A stretch of DNA of 34,509 nucleotides from Candidatus Aalborgiella aggregata (GCA_016705065.1 JADIYY010000006.1:1-34509); one strand, 5' to 3'. Counted from the first letter of the stretch, positions 1 to 9,696 are shown. The notes: generated from the letters alone by a model not told the origin. Made by a program: numbers and translations.

Positions 1-181
1 CGTTTTGCGCAGCAACTTGGTCATCTTCCCAAAAACGCCAGCGGTATCGGTGATCACAATCTCGGCTCGCCTCTTTCGTTTTGTCGTCAATCGATTGCCA
101 TGTTCCCACGGGTGTCATTTGTGCCATAGCAAAATTGCCAACCGTCAAAGCAACCAAAGGCGATAAAGTGCGAATCAACAT
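1..181 (-). CDS. DUF2147 family secreted protein (N-terminal part, frameshifted)
   Basis: Only the first ~60 codons lie in the window. The start at 181 follows a GGAG ribosome site. The N-terminus reads as a short signal peptide (LSPLVALTVGNFAMAQ), then PVGTWQSIDDKTKEA, the typical opening of DUF2147 proteins. One base out of register at about position 78 moves the rest (AEIVITDTAGVFGKMTKLL) into another frame. The family consists of small exported or periplasmic proteins of unknown function. It lies downstream of the acyl-CoA dehydrogenase on the same strand. The family call rests on this short stretch. Confidence 0.6.
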   Translation of the reverse strand, partial: MLIRTLSPLVALTVGNFAMAQMTPVGTWQSIDDKTKEASRDCDHRYRWRFWEDDQVAAQN

Positions 182-240
182 AGGTGTCTCCGAAAAATAA
201 TGGTTAAATCGGTAACGTTAATCGATACCGAAAGGCAATG

Positions 241-2009
241 TTAAGCCAAGGCTGCATCAGTGTCCAACAACGCTCCTGCCAGTGCGTGCAGTTTTGCATC
301 AAGGTTGCAGTTTCGGGAACAAGCGTGCAAAATAGAATCGCAGTTTGCAATGGCCACATAAGACTGGTCAGTACCGTTCGCAATCTCGCGCAGCGCCGCG
401 CCATGCGTGCCCGAAAATAACCAAACACCATGTATCACCACGCAAGTAATCCTGCCGCAGCGCCCGCTTCACTCTGGGTTTGCGACCATAGAAAATAACT
501 CGGTGTGGTGAATTTGTTAACCTTGTCGCCCAAAATAGCGATGGGTGTGATGAACTCACACTCCTCTTCTCGTTCACGCCTTCTTCTACCTGAAGGCTGC
601 GACCAATTTGCCAAACTTTTTGAGCGTTGCGCCATTGTTGCCCAACACTTTGCGACCCAATAAATCAAGAGATTGAATCGTGTTGGTGCCTTCGTAAATC
701 ATGTTGATGCGGTTGTCGCGCACAAACTGCTCCATGCCCCATTCTTTGATAAAGCCATGACCACCAAACACCTGCATACACGCATTGGTCGAGATATGGC
801 CGTTGTCAGTGATGAATGCTTTGACGATGGGCGTTAGCAGCGACAACATTTCGTCGCTGTCTTTGCGTGTTTTTTCATCCGGATGGTAATGCGGTTGTCC
901 AGCAACACCGCGCAAACACCGCCAATGCGCGGCCACCTTCGGCATAGGCCTAGCAGTCAATAACATTTTGCACATCAGGGTGGACGATGATCGGGTCAGC
1001 CGGTTTGTCTTTGGCTTTAGGGCCAGACAGCGAACGCATTTGAATGCGGTCTTTAGCATAAGCCAGCGCATTTTGGTATGCCACCCGGTCAAGGTCCCAA
1101 TGATTGATTGCCCACGCCCAAGCGTGCCGCGTTCATCATCACAAACATGCCTTGCATGCCTTTGTTGGGTTGGCCCACCAGGGTGCCGTAGGCATTGTCC
1201 AAAACGATTTGTGCAGTGGCATTGCCGTGAATGCCCATTTTGTGTTCCATTGCCGCAGTAAATGCCATTGCGTTCGCCGATTGAGCCATCCGCATTGACG
1301 CGAAATTTCGGCACGATGAACAAGCTCACGCCCTTGATGCCAGGAGGCGCATCGGGCAAGCGTGCCAACACCAAATGGATGATGTTGTCAGTGATATCAT
1401 GCTCACCCGCGCTGATGAAAATTTTGTTGCCGGTGATGCGGTAGCTGCCATCGGCTTGGGGTTCGGCCTGGTGCGCATCAGGCCTAAATCAGTGCCGCAA
1501 TGCGGCTCGGTCAGCACATGGTGCCCGTCCATTCGCCACTGGTCATTTTGTGCAAATAGGTTTTCTTTTGTTCGTCTGTGCCATGCGTCGCCAAAGCTGC
1601 ATAGGCACCGTGCGTCAAGCCGGGTACATGGTCCAAGCTTGGTTGGCTGAGTTCATCATCTCGTAAAAACACTGGTTCACCACCAGTGGCAAACCCTGAC
1701 CGCCGCGGGGTCGCAAGAAAGTGCTGGCCAGCCGCCAGCGACGTATTGGTGGTAAGCCTCTTTGAAACCTTTGGGCGTTGTCACGGCGTGCGTCACTTTG
1801 TCATGCTTGCAGCCTTCTTTGATCGCCACTGATGTTCAGCGGGAAAAATCACCCTCAGACGCAAACTTGCCGCCTTCTTCCAAAATCGCATTAATGGTCT
1901 CAACATCGGTGTCGGCAAACTGTGGAATCGCTTGCAAATCAGCGGTCACATTCAGCAGCTCGTGCATCACAAATTGCATATCACGTAAGGGTGGGGTATA
2001 GCTTGGCAT
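241..2009 (-). pseudogene. Acyl-CoA dehydrogenase, long form (~590 aa), split by several frameshifts
   Basis: FAD enzyme that introduces the 2,3-double bond in acyl-CoA during beta-oxidation. The start at 2009 (MPSYTPPLRDMQFVMHELL) has a GGAGAG ribosome site. Hallmarks appear in order but in different frames: GWPALSCDPA near 1700, LTEPHCGTDLGLMRT near 1500, LARLPDAPPGIKGVSLF near 1330, KMGIHGNATAQI near 1220, GGHGFIKEWGMEQFVRD near 745, INMIYEGTNTIQSLDLLGRK near 690. The C-terminal helical extension of the long family follows (FPETATL near 320) and ends DTDAALA at 241. The total span matches the usual 590-600 residues. At least five indels break the frame, so it is either a pseudogene or, more likely, poorly sequenced. 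The adjacent divergence-free TetR gene upstream is a plausible regulator. Confidence 0.85.
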
Positions 2010-2082
2010 GGTTCTCTCCGTTGAAAAAATAGGGTCGATTAAAAGTGTGTTATTTGGATGATTGGTTGTGTGGCGTAGCGCT

Positions 2083-2727
2083 CTAATACATGGTCAAACC
2101 AGCTTTGGTTCGCGCTATCGTGTTGTCGTTTTTTAAAAGCGTGCCTCGTAGTGCAAGGCCAAAATCAAGCCATGTAACTCAAAAGCGATTTGGTGTGCGT
2201 CTGACTTGGCAGACAATGCCCCATTTCTTGCGCTTGCTCCACAGCACGCAAGACAGCGGTGAGCCAAGTTTTAACAGACCCTGCCAGCGCATCGCGCACA
2301 GGCCCGGGACGGTCATCAAACTCCACCGCGCCGCTGATGAAAATGCAACCGGCTTGAATGTCGCCTGCTACCAAGCGCATCCACTGCTCAAACAAAGCAC
2401 GCAAGCGTGGCAAGCCACGAGGCGCCGCCAGCGCAGGGAAAACACCTCTTGTTCAAACTGATTGAAGTACTCGCGCACCACGGATATTTGCAATTCTTCG
2501 CGTGAGCCAAAGTGCGCAAACACGCCCGACTTGCTCATGTGCGCCATCTCTGCCACCACGCCGATGCTCAAGCCCTCTAAGCCCAAATGCGTCGCCAGCC
2601 CCATGGCGGCATCCACAATGGTCGCCTTGGTTTGCTGCCCTTTGAGCATGGCGCGGCTGTCCGACCCTGCAGCAGTGCTGCTGGCGTGTTGGACTTTGCG
2701 CTTGGGCAATTTGGTCACAGTGCTCAT
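2083..2727 (-). CDS. TetR/AcrR family transcriptional regulator (frameshifted)
   Basis: Residues ~30-80 form the TetR helix-turn-helix: KATIVDAAMGLATHLGLEGL, then VVAEMAHMSKSGVFAHFGSRE. After EVFSL a missing base near 2425 shifts the frame. The ligand-binding half continues as LPRLRALFEQWMRLVAGDIQ, and after a second slip near 2165 as LILALHYEARF, ending KAGLTMY at 2083. The reconstructed protein is about 214 residues, normal for TetR. Position and orientation just upstream of the acyl-CoA dehydrogenase suggest control of fatty-acid oxidation, as FadR/PsrA-type TetR proteins do; the effector is unknown. Confidence 0.8.
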
Positions 2728-2775
2728 GGTAGTTGGCGGTAAATCCGATCAAAAAAGCCGATCAAAAATATAAAA

Positions 2776-2787
2776 ACGAACGGTCGT
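2776..2787. promoter_or_regulatory. Candidate operator, ACGA-4-TCGT palindrome upstream of the TetR gene
   Basis: ACGA and TCGT are separated by four bases, 49 bases upstream of the TetR start. Autoregulating TetR proteins often bind such short palindromes next to their own gene. The match is short and could be chance. Confidence 0.25.
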
Positions 2788-2909
2788 GCTATTTTGCGTG
2801 ATTGTAGTAGAGATGCAAGCCCTTTGTGTGCTTTTAGAAAGATTTACCTAATTCGGGCTAAACTGCCAGCAAAACCCATGCCGCGTATACCTAAGCAAAG
2901 CCGCTCAAC

Positions 2910-2962
2910 GCTATATATTTAATAGCGGTCTAGGCAATCAATACGCCGGCTAGAGGCCAAAA
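2910..2962 (+). repeat. Dispersed repeat, copy A
   Basis: Begins with CGCTATATATTTAATAGCG, a GCTAT/ATAGC hairpin. It is followed by TCTAGGCAATCAATACGCC and then GGCTAGAGGCCAAAAA; TCTAG and CTAGA form a second, wider inverted repeat. The same ordered motifs recur at 7583, 9632, 15631, 21701 and 30421. This copy lies between the divergent TetR and aminotransferase genes, 42 bases before the latter's start. Confidence 0.85.
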
Positions 2963-3004
2963 AGACTCATAATATTCGCTCAACGCCGCTACCTGCACCC
3001 ACCC

Positions 3005-4312
3005 ATGCAACCCCGCCTCCTTTTAGATATCAGCACTGCCGATTTGCTCAGCATTGCCTCGCCAGTGGGTTTGGCGAACAGTACGGCTTGCGATTTGGGT
3101 GTGTTCAAGTCGCGCCGCACAGCGTTGCCGTGCTTGTCCGCCCGCAGTGGGTTTCATGCACTGCTGCAAACCTTGGCCTTGCCCGCAAAGTCACCCATCA
3201 TCTACAGCGCCATCACCATTGAAACCATGGTCGCCATTGCGCATGAACACCAGTTGGCCACGCACTTTGTCGATGTCGATCCTGCCACCATGCTGCCAGC
3301 GCCTGAAGCGCTGGATGCCTTGCTCACGCAAACATCGGCCAAAGTGGTCGTCATCGCACAGTTGTACGGTTGTGTGTCCAGTTTGCAAGCGCATGCGGTG
3401 GTTTGCCAAAAGCATGGCGCACTGTTGGTGGAAGATTGCGCCCAAGCTTTTTCGGGTGACTTCCATTTGGGCGATGCAGCTTCAGATTTTTCGCTGTTCT
3501 CCTTCGGCCCCATCAAGCGCTTCACCGCATTGGGCGGCGGCGTCATCGTGGGGCAAGACGCCGAGCGCATGCAGGCCATTGCCAACCTGATCAACACTTG
3601 GCCACGCAAATCAGATGCGTGGTTCATACAGCGTGCGCTCAAATTCTTGGCACTCAAAATCGCGTCCATCCCATTCATCTACACCGCACTCTTGCGCAGC
3701 TTGTCTGCGCTGGGGCAAGATGCCGACGCGCTCATTGGCAGCATTGCTCGTGGCTTTCAGGCTGGCCGCATCACACCACAACTGGCGCACCGCATGAGCC
3801 CGCGTCAGCAGCGTTTGTTGGCACGTCGATTGAACAATGCCAAACACTCTGAAGCACGCAGCCAGTCCGCCATGCAGTCCTTGCACAACGCACAGCAACA
3901 TTTGACGAATGTCAGCTTACAGCGCATCGGCACTGCCTCGCAAAAAAATGCTTTCTGGCTCATGCCGGTGCTGGTGCTCAATCCGAAATACGATCCTGCA
4001 AAGGTCGTGATGCGAAAACTCGCTCTTTGCCATCCTCTTGCGTTCGCGCTGGTGGATCAGCTTTCTCATCTTTGCGCTCTTTTGCTTGGCATCGTTCGCG
4101 CTCTTGCCGCTGCAATACGCGCCCTTTGCCGCCATCGGTTCGATTCCTTTTGCTGCCATCGGCCTCATCGCTTTGAAGCGCCAATGGAGCCAGCCCAGCC
4201 AAGCCAAATTGCAAGCCGAGCAAGAGCGTATTGCCAATTTGTCGTGGAAAGATTTTGCAGCCGAGTTGGAAGCCAAGTTTGTGAGCCAAGGTTACCAAGT
4301 CACACGCAATGA
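3005..4312 (+). CDS. DegT/DnrJ/EryC1-type PLP aminotransferase, C-terminus lost
   Basis: Fold-type I PLP enzyme of the sugar-aminotransferase (DegT/DnrJ/EryC1/StrS) family. Visible landmarks are HFVDVDPATMLP (~87-98), VVIAQLYGC (~115-123), LVEDCAQAFSG (141-151, with D144 for the PLP ring nitrogen) and SFGPIKRFTALGGG (166-179, with K171 as the Schiff-base lysine). Homology runs to about residue 333 (LMPVLVLNPKYDPAKVV, near 4006). The frame stays open to 4312 but that part is out-of-frame sequence of the next gene. Family members are usually 370-400 residues, so roughly 50-80 C-terminal residues are missing. Substrate unknown; no sugar-nucleotide genes are nearby. Confidence 0.7.
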   Translation: MQPRLLLDISTADLLSIASPVGLANSTACDLGVFKSRRTALPCLSARSGFHALLQTLALPAKSPIIYSAITIETMVAIAHEHQLATHFVDVDPATMLPAPEALDALLTQTSAKVVVIAQLYGCVSSLQAHAVVCQKHGALLVEDCAQAFSGDFHLGDAASDFSLFSFGPIKRFTALGGGVIVGQDAERMQAIANLINTWPRKSDAWFIQRALKFLALKIASIPFIYTALLRSLSALGQDADALIGSIARGFQAGRITPQLAHRMSPRQQRLLARRLNNAKHSEARSQSAMQSLHNAQQHLTNVSLQRIGTASQKNAFWLMPVLVLNPKYDPAKVVMRKLALCHPLAFALVDQLSHLCALLLGIVRALAAAIRALCRHRFDSFCCHRPHRFEAPMEPAQPSQIASRARAYCQFVVERFCSRVGSQVCEPRLPSHTQ

Positions 4313-4539
4313 ACAACAGCCCCGCCGATTTCAAACTAGAAAAAGCCGGCCACACCACCCTGGTAGCCGCCAAACGCTACAAAGCCGCCACCCACGGCCT
4401 AGAAGCCATCCAAGCCCTGGTCACTCAGCAACAAGCACAAGGTGCAGACAAAGCCATGTATGTTTGCCTAGGAGAGCTAAGCATTCAAGCCGCCAAGTTT
4501 GCGCGGGAGCGGGGGGTTGAGGTGGGGATGGGCGGTTAG
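4010..4539 (+). pseudogene. Membrane-anchored Mrr-type restriction endonuclease-like protein (frameshifted)
   Basis: Two frame slips split the gene. The N-terminus (NSLFAILLRSRWWISFLIF..., with an AAAA run at 4014-4017 out of register with the ATG at 4010) holds two hydrophobic segments: WISFLIFALFCLASFALLPL and APFAAIGSIPFAAIGLIAL. A cytoplasmic Mrr_cat-like domain follows: LSWKDFAAELEAKFVSQGY, a slip near 4305, then NSPADFKLEKAGHTTLVAAKR with the D...xxK pattern of PD-(D/E)XK folds, and KAMYVCLGELSIQAAKFARE. Similar membrane-anchored 'restriction endonuclease' genes occur in Comamonadaceae. The tail after GVEV is short. A degraded second copy of the 3' half lies at 7482-7575. Confidence 0.65.
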
Positions 4540-4587
4540 ATAGATCTGAAGCTAGTTCAGATGCGTAAACCCGTTGTTAAGGTTTAA

Positions 4588-6777
4588 ATGCATAACTATT
4601 ACGACTTGCGTTATCAAAACTTCATTGATACAGGAAGATCGGCGATTGCAGCTGCAAGTGAGACCGCCAATAACTATCTTGATGTCAAGCCACTGCTTAA
4701 AGGGAAAAAAGCAACGCGTGCTGAGCGTGATACTGCATTCTGGAATAGTAGGTTTCTGACAGCTTTACCCACGGAAGCATGGAAAACAGAGGTCATGCAG
4801 TTAGCACTGACACAATACTTTGGGACAAACGCATGTTTCAAACCTTGATTTGCTAACTCATATTGCTGCAACTGCTCCTGAAACTTTATTGCGTGCAGTA
4901 CGTTATTCGGGGCTTGTATTGCAGAAACAGTCACCAAGAAGAGCGGAGTTAGAGGCTATTGCTGTTTCCAGTCCAGCAGTGGAAGAGCTTTGTAAAGTCC
5001 TTGATATTTTCGAGTTTGCATATCGGCTGCGAGTGGCCGAGGTTGACAAATGGAGGCAGATTTTTGCTACTCTGTCACCATTGGAGTTGCTTGCATATGC
5101 GAGTGTATATGTGTTTGAAAAACTCGTTCCCAAAGAGGTTGGCATGGCCACGCAGCCGGAAGAAGCGCAGCCAGATTTGGAGGAGACTTGGGATGCAATC
5201 AGTGAAACGCTGGCTTGGAAGCTTTCTACTTGCGATGAGTCGTCTCTCAAGTTAATCAATGTTGCAATTGGCCATTCAATTGCTAAACATTTATCTCCCT
5301 TTCTGTTTCCATCTCGGGACGGTCAAGCTGCTAGACATGAACTGCGAGAGGCATTTGAAAGGCTAATGGATGCCCAGGTTGAACTAGATAGTTATATTTC
5401 ACAATCTGCTGACGCCTATAGCTACGACCACAGTATTGAGTTTGTACGATTGGGTACACATTTAGAAATTGCTGTAGTGGATAAGGCCGAACGCGTTACT
5501 TGGGAGCGTGATAGCCGCAAGCTTGCTGCACTTCACAACTATTGGTTTTACCGTGCGCTAGAGGCATTTGAGGGCTCTGGCATGGCAACTCAGCCAATTG
5601 GCAGACCAGAAAACCAAGAAGCCAACCAGCTAGCCTACATCAAAGCCCTGCGAACGAAATTGCGTTTAATGGATGTGTATGGTGTCGGCGACGCAGTATC
5701 GACAGACTCTGGTGAATCCGTACCTCTTTTCCAGGCACTTTTGTCGCTTGAGCTTATGTCGGCTCATTTTCATCGTGACTTTTTGCAAAATTATGCAGAT
5801 AACTTGCCAAAACTAGAGACTGCAATGCCGCACTCAGCGCGATGGCGATACAGGGCTTGGTTGATGGAATGCAAATACGTTTCCCTCTGACATGGTCTGA
5901 CCGAGATACAAAGATTGACAACGTAGTTGGCTGGACGGTAACGGCGGAGCATCCGAATGGCAGTAAACGAATAGCAGCGGCAGTAGTTGATTTCTGGACC
6001 AATGATTGGGTCAAGTTGGCCGTACAGATACGCGATAGTGCGTCAGGATTGCAGCCCAAACTTTTCGAGCGACCGATTTTGAAAATGGGGCAGACGCTTG
6101 TGCAGTTGCCTTGGGTGGTTGGTTTGCAAAACAATAGTACTGCGGCAATTAACAATCTACGACGTTTGGGCATGCGGCGTGGTGAAGTTCAAAAACGAAA
6201 CGCGACAAATCGAGGCGAAACTTGGTGAATTGTTCAAAACGCGGGGTTTTCAAGTTGTAATGAACTGGAATCCGCCCGCTGAGCCAGGCGGCGATGCGGG
6301 TGAGGTTGATGTGATTTGCGCGCGGACGGCGAAGTGTTAGTTTTAGAGGTCAAATCATCGTATTTCAGGCAAACCACCAAAGAAGCTTGGTTGTACGCTT
6401 CAAAAACGCTCAGGAAAGCGGGGCTTCAGCTGAGCCGAAAAGTATCTGCCGTTAAGCATGCACTGGCTGAGCAGTCAGAGTTGTCAGATTTGCTCAAATT
6501 GAAGGGCGTAAGCAGCCAAACGACTTTGCATGGATGGATTGTTGACACCTCAATTGAATGCGACCATCAACATTTCAATGGATTTCTTAAAGTGTCTTTA
6601 GAGGAACTGTTAATTGCTTTGCGCGATGATCGTCGTCTACTGCATGACCCTGACGGATTGCACACTGGGGTATTTGGCGTCCCCGCTGCTGTCGAAGGAA
6701 CGCTCTTCCCACAAGGTTTTAGTGCAGCTAATTTGGTTAATGTAATTGAGTCCCAAACGGTCTGGATGGAAACATAG
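4588..6777 (+). pseudogene. Large uncharacterised protein with C-terminal PD-(D/E)XK nuclease domain (four frameshifts)
   Basis: Reads as one ~729-residue protein if four indels are corrected: a G run near 4824, one near 5838, an A run near 6190, and one near 6325. The first ~530 residues are soluble, largely helical and not recognised. The C-terminal ~190 residues carry a nuclease signature: QIEAKLGELFKTRGF (conserved Glu), GDAGEVDVIC (metal-binding Asp codon at 6308) and VLVLEVKSSYF (E-x-K; Glu codon 6346, Lys codon 6352). This D...ExK arrangement is that of Mrr/NERD/Holliday-resolvase-like nucleases. It follows the Mrr-type gene by 48 bases and the segment looks AT-richer than its surroundings. 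Not assignable to a named defence family; a defence role is inferred from context. Confidence 0.65.
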
Positions 6778-7052
6778 CCAAACATTGGCACAACCATGCA
6801 ACTCTGCCTAATTCTAGAGAGCAGTTGCGCAGACCTGAGCAGCATTTTTGCACCGCTGGGCCAGGTGGCGGATGGTTTGGCATCAGTACGGTTTGGGAGG
6901 GGGCGGTGGTTTGTTCGTCGGTGTCATGTCTATGCGTGCCTTTCGCGATGCATTGATTTGTCCCCACGCACACCGCATCATGCAGCAGGTTGTATCGTTA
7001 CCGCTGTAAAGAGCAAGACACCTCTATACTTCTTATTTTCAATCAAACCAAG

Positions 7053-7057
7053 AGGAG
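7053..7057 (+). promoter_or_regulatory. Ribosome binding site AGGAG deciding the VOC start
   Basis: AGGAG ends six bases before the ATG at 7064. An in-frame ATG at 7058 directly abuts this site and is too close to be used, so 7064 is the likely start. Confidence 0.6.
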
Positions 7058-7063
7058 ATGGCG

Positions 7064-7450
7064 ATGTTCAGTCATGTCATGGTCGGCGTTAACGACCTAG
7101 AGAAATCAAGAGCTTTTTATGACGCTTTGTTGGGCACCGTGGGCGTTGGCCCGGGTGTTGCCAATGCCAAGCGCTATTTCTATCGCAGCGCGACCGGTAC
7201 TTTCGGTATCACCACGCCCATCAATGGTGAGGCAGCAACGTTTGCCAACGGCGGCACCATTGGCTTTAACATGCAAACGCCCGAGCAATGCGATGCCTTT
7301 CATGCGGCCGGCATTACTCACGGTGGCACCACATGTGAAAACCCACCGGGCTGGCGCGAAGGCTCGGTCGGCAAGCTGTATTTATGCTATTTGCGCGACC
7401 CAGATGGCAACAAGATTTGTGGCCTGCACAGGCCACCGAAGCAAAGTTAA
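7064..7450 (+). CDS. VOC/glyoxalase superfamily protein
   Basis: A 128-residue single-module vicinal-oxygen-chelate protein. The first half opens FSHVMVGVNDLEKSRAFYDAL, the typical first beta-alpha unit, and contains GTFGITTPINGEAATFANGG. The second half ends LCYLRDPDGNKICGLHRPP, the common VOC 'DPDGN' motif. The start at 7064 is set by its AGGAG site. Such small VOC proteins include glyoxalase I-like and resistance proteins; the substrate cannot be read from sequence. It sits between the large nuclease-domain gene and a degraded copy of the Mrr-type gene end, so it may be cargo of the same inserted segment. Confidence 0.8.
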   Translation: MFSHVMVGVNDLEKSRAFYDALLGTVGVGPGVANAKRYFYRSATGTFGITTPINGEAATFANGGTIGFNMQTPEQCDAFHAAGITHGGTTCENPPGWREGSVGKLYLCYLRDPDGNKICGLHRPPKQS

Positions 7451-7481
7451 CTTTGCTCTCAATGGTTTGCTGCTTTTAGTC

Positions 7482-7575
7482 GCTAGCCGTCAAACGCTAG
7501 AAATCTGCCGCCTATGACTAAGAACCCATCCAAGCCACCAAGTTTGCGCGGGTGCAGGGGTGAGATCGGCAGATG
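7482..7575 (+). pseudogene. Degraded duplicate of the 3' end of the Mrr-type gene
   Basis: TAGCCGTCAAACGCTAG aligns with TAGCCGCCAAACGCTAC at ~4365. CCCATCCAAGCC aligns with GCCATCCAAGCC at ~4407. The next bases, CCAAGTTTGCGCGGG, align with the gene's terminal region at ~4493. The ~75 bases in between are absent, consistent with deletion between the two short CAAGCC repeats of the intact gene. It has no coding capacity. Together with 4365-4539 it bounds the segment carrying the nuclease-domain and VOC genes. Confidence 0.6.
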
Positions 7576-7582
7576 AATTATG

Positions 7583-7643
7583 ATATTTTGAACGTCTAGC
7601 CGGAGTATTTGTTGTCTAATTTGCTATTAAATGCATAGCAATA
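7583..7643 (-). repeat. Dispersed repeat, copy B
   Basis: ATATTTTGAACGTCTAGCCGG, then GTATTTGTTGTCTAATTTGC and GCTATTAAATGCATAGC, in the same order as copy E at 21701 with about two thirds identity. Located between the Mrr remnant and recQ. Confidence 0.7.
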
Positions 7644-7739
7644 TTGCGCTTACAACACACTTCCAACATCGCCACCAAATCAGCGACAATCTAGCTTCTG
7701 GTTTTCTCTTTTCTTTACCCTTCGCTGTCACTCCTCCCC

Positions 7740-9604
7740 TTGTCCGAATCACTTTTCAATATCTTGCACGGTACGTTTGGGTATGCGGCGTTTCGGGGGC
7801 AGCAGGAGACTGTGGTTCAGCATGTGACCGATGGGGGCGATGCCTTGGTGTTGATGCCTACCGGCGGAGGCAAGTCGCTGTGTTACCAAATTCCGGCAAT
7901 TGCGCGGCAGCAAGCGGGGCGGGGGGTGACGGTGGTGGTGTCGCCATTGATTGCGCTGATGCACGACCAAGTAGGCGCGCTTTTAGAAGCGGGTGTGAAC
8001 GCCGCGTATTTGAATTCTTCCCTCAGTTCTGACGAAAACTTTGCGCTGGAAAAGCGGCTGATGAAAGGCGAAGTGACGTTGCTTTACGCCGCGCCCGAGC
8101 GCGTGACCAACTTGCGCTTTTTGGCACAGTTGGATTCGCTGTATGAACGCGGTTTGCTCAGCCTGTTTGCGATTGACGAAGCGCATTGCGTGAGCCAGTG
8201 GGGGCACGATTTTCGGCCTGAATACCGGGGCTTGTCGATACTGCACGAACGCTTTGCCAGCGTGCCGCGCATTGCGCTCACCGCCACGGCCGACGACATC
8301 ACACGCGCCGACATCATTGAACGGCTGCAGTTGCAAACCGCGGCCACTTTCATCAGCAGCTTTGACCGCCCGAACATTCGCTACCGGTTGGTGGAGAAAA
8401 AAGACCCCACGCAACAACTGCTGCGCTTTATCCAAAACGAACACGAGGGCGATGCCGGCATTGTCTACGCGCAGTCGCGCAACAAGGTAGAAAGCCTGGC
8501 GCAAACGCTGAGCGACAACGGCATACCCGCACTGACCTACCACGCGGGGCTGGACGCAAAAGTGCGGCAACAGAATCAAGATCGCTTTTTGCGCGAAGAC
8601 GGTTTGGTGATGGTGGCCACCATTGCCTTTGGCATGGGCATCGACAAACCCGATGTGCGCTTCGTGGCCCATCTGGACCTGCCCAAAAACATGGAAGCCT
8701 ATTACCAAGAAACCGGCCGCGCCGGCCGCGATGGCGAGCCTGCCGATGCGTGGATGAGCTACGGCCTGCAAGACGTGGTGAACCAGCGCCGCATGATTGA
8801 CGAAAGCCCAGCGGGTGATGATTTCAAACACATCATGCGCGGCAAGTTGGACGCACTTTTGTCGTTGGCCGAGCAAGCCGATTGCCGGCGTGGGCGTTTG
8901 CTGTCTTACTTTGGCGAAGCCTTGCCTTTGAATGCAGATGGCAAGTACCGTTGCGGCAATTGCGACAACTGTTTAGACAAGCCCACTTTGTGGGACGGCA
9001 CCGATGCCGCGCGCAAATTGCTCAGCACCATTTACCGCGTGCAGCAAATGAGCGGCATCAACTTTGGTGCAGGCCACATCATGGACATTTTGCGCGGCAA
9101 AAAGACGGAAAAAGTAGCGCAGTTTGGGCACGAAACCATCAGCACTTTTGGCATTGGCGCGAGTTTGAGCGAAACGCAATTGCGCAGCGTGCTGCGCCAG
9201 CTCATCGCCACAGGTGCGTTGAATATTGATGCGACCGCGTTTAATACCTTGCAGCTCAACGACGCATCGCGCGCTGTGCTCAAAGGCGATGTGAAAGTGA
9301 TGTTGCGTGAACCATCACCGGCGCAACCCGCCAAAGCCAAAGCCGGCAAGCGCAGTGCTGCCAGCAAATCACATGCACCATTGGATGCAGATGCCGAACG
9401 CCGCTTTGCCGCCCTCAAAGCCTGGCGCTTTGAAGTCGCCCGCGAACACAACCTGCCCGCCTACGTCATTTTTCACGACGCCACCCTCATCGCCATCGCC
9501 GAACAAAACCCAAGCCCAGCACGAACTCGCCGACATCAGCGGCATGGGTGTGAAAAAAGCTGGAAGCCTATGGCGAAGAGGTGTTGCGCGTGGTGCGGCT
9601 TTAA
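7740..9604 (+). CDS. recQ: ATP-dependent DNA helicase RecQ (TTG start, 3' frameshifts)
   Basis: 3'-5' DNA helicase acting in recombination and fork repair. Residues ~1-200 are the DEAD/DEAH core: MPTGGGKS (Walker A, 39-46), DEAH (146-149), SQWGHDFRPEYR, ALTATA. The helicase C-terminal domain carries GIVYAQSRNKVE, ATIAFGMGIDKPDVRF and YYQETGRAGRDG. The RecQ-Ct zinc site reads CRRGRLLSYFGE and YRCGNCDNC, followed by winged helix and an HRDC domain (RRFAALKAWRFEVAREHNLP). Two indels, near 9505 and in an A run near 9557, shift the HRDC tail; corrected, it reads QHELADISGMGVKK-LEAYGEEVLRVVRL and ends at 9604. The start codon is TTG with no clear ribosome site. Confidence 0.93.
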
Positions 9605-9631
9605 CCCGCTGCAGGCGTATACGCTAAAAAT

Positions 9632-9684
9632 GCTATATTTTTAATAGCACTCTAGGCAACAAATACGCCGACTAGAGGCCAATT
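9632..9684 (+). repeat. Dispersed repeat, copy C
   Basis: GCTATATTTTTAATAGC hairpin, then ACTCTAGGCAACAAATACGCC and GACTAGAGGCCAATTTC, matching copy A nearly base for base. It lies in the gap between the convergent recQ and AAA-ATPase genes, 27 bases after the corrected recQ stop and 12 bases before the ATPase stop. Confidence 0.85.
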
Positions 9685-9696
9685 TCTTATATATTT

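Noticed and set aside
5835..6330. Programmed frameshifting in the nuclease-domain gene
   Set aside because: The gene has four slips, at least two in homopolymers, at a density like that of other genes here; sequencing error is simpler.
6796..7092. 98-codon open frame between the nuclease-domain gene and the VOC gene
   Set aside because: No ribosome site or family resemblance, and it overlaps the VOC start; treated as non-coding.
7983..8876. 297-codon minus-strand open frame
   Set aside because: Antisense of the recQ helicase core, with His/Ala/Val-biased translation typical of shadows.
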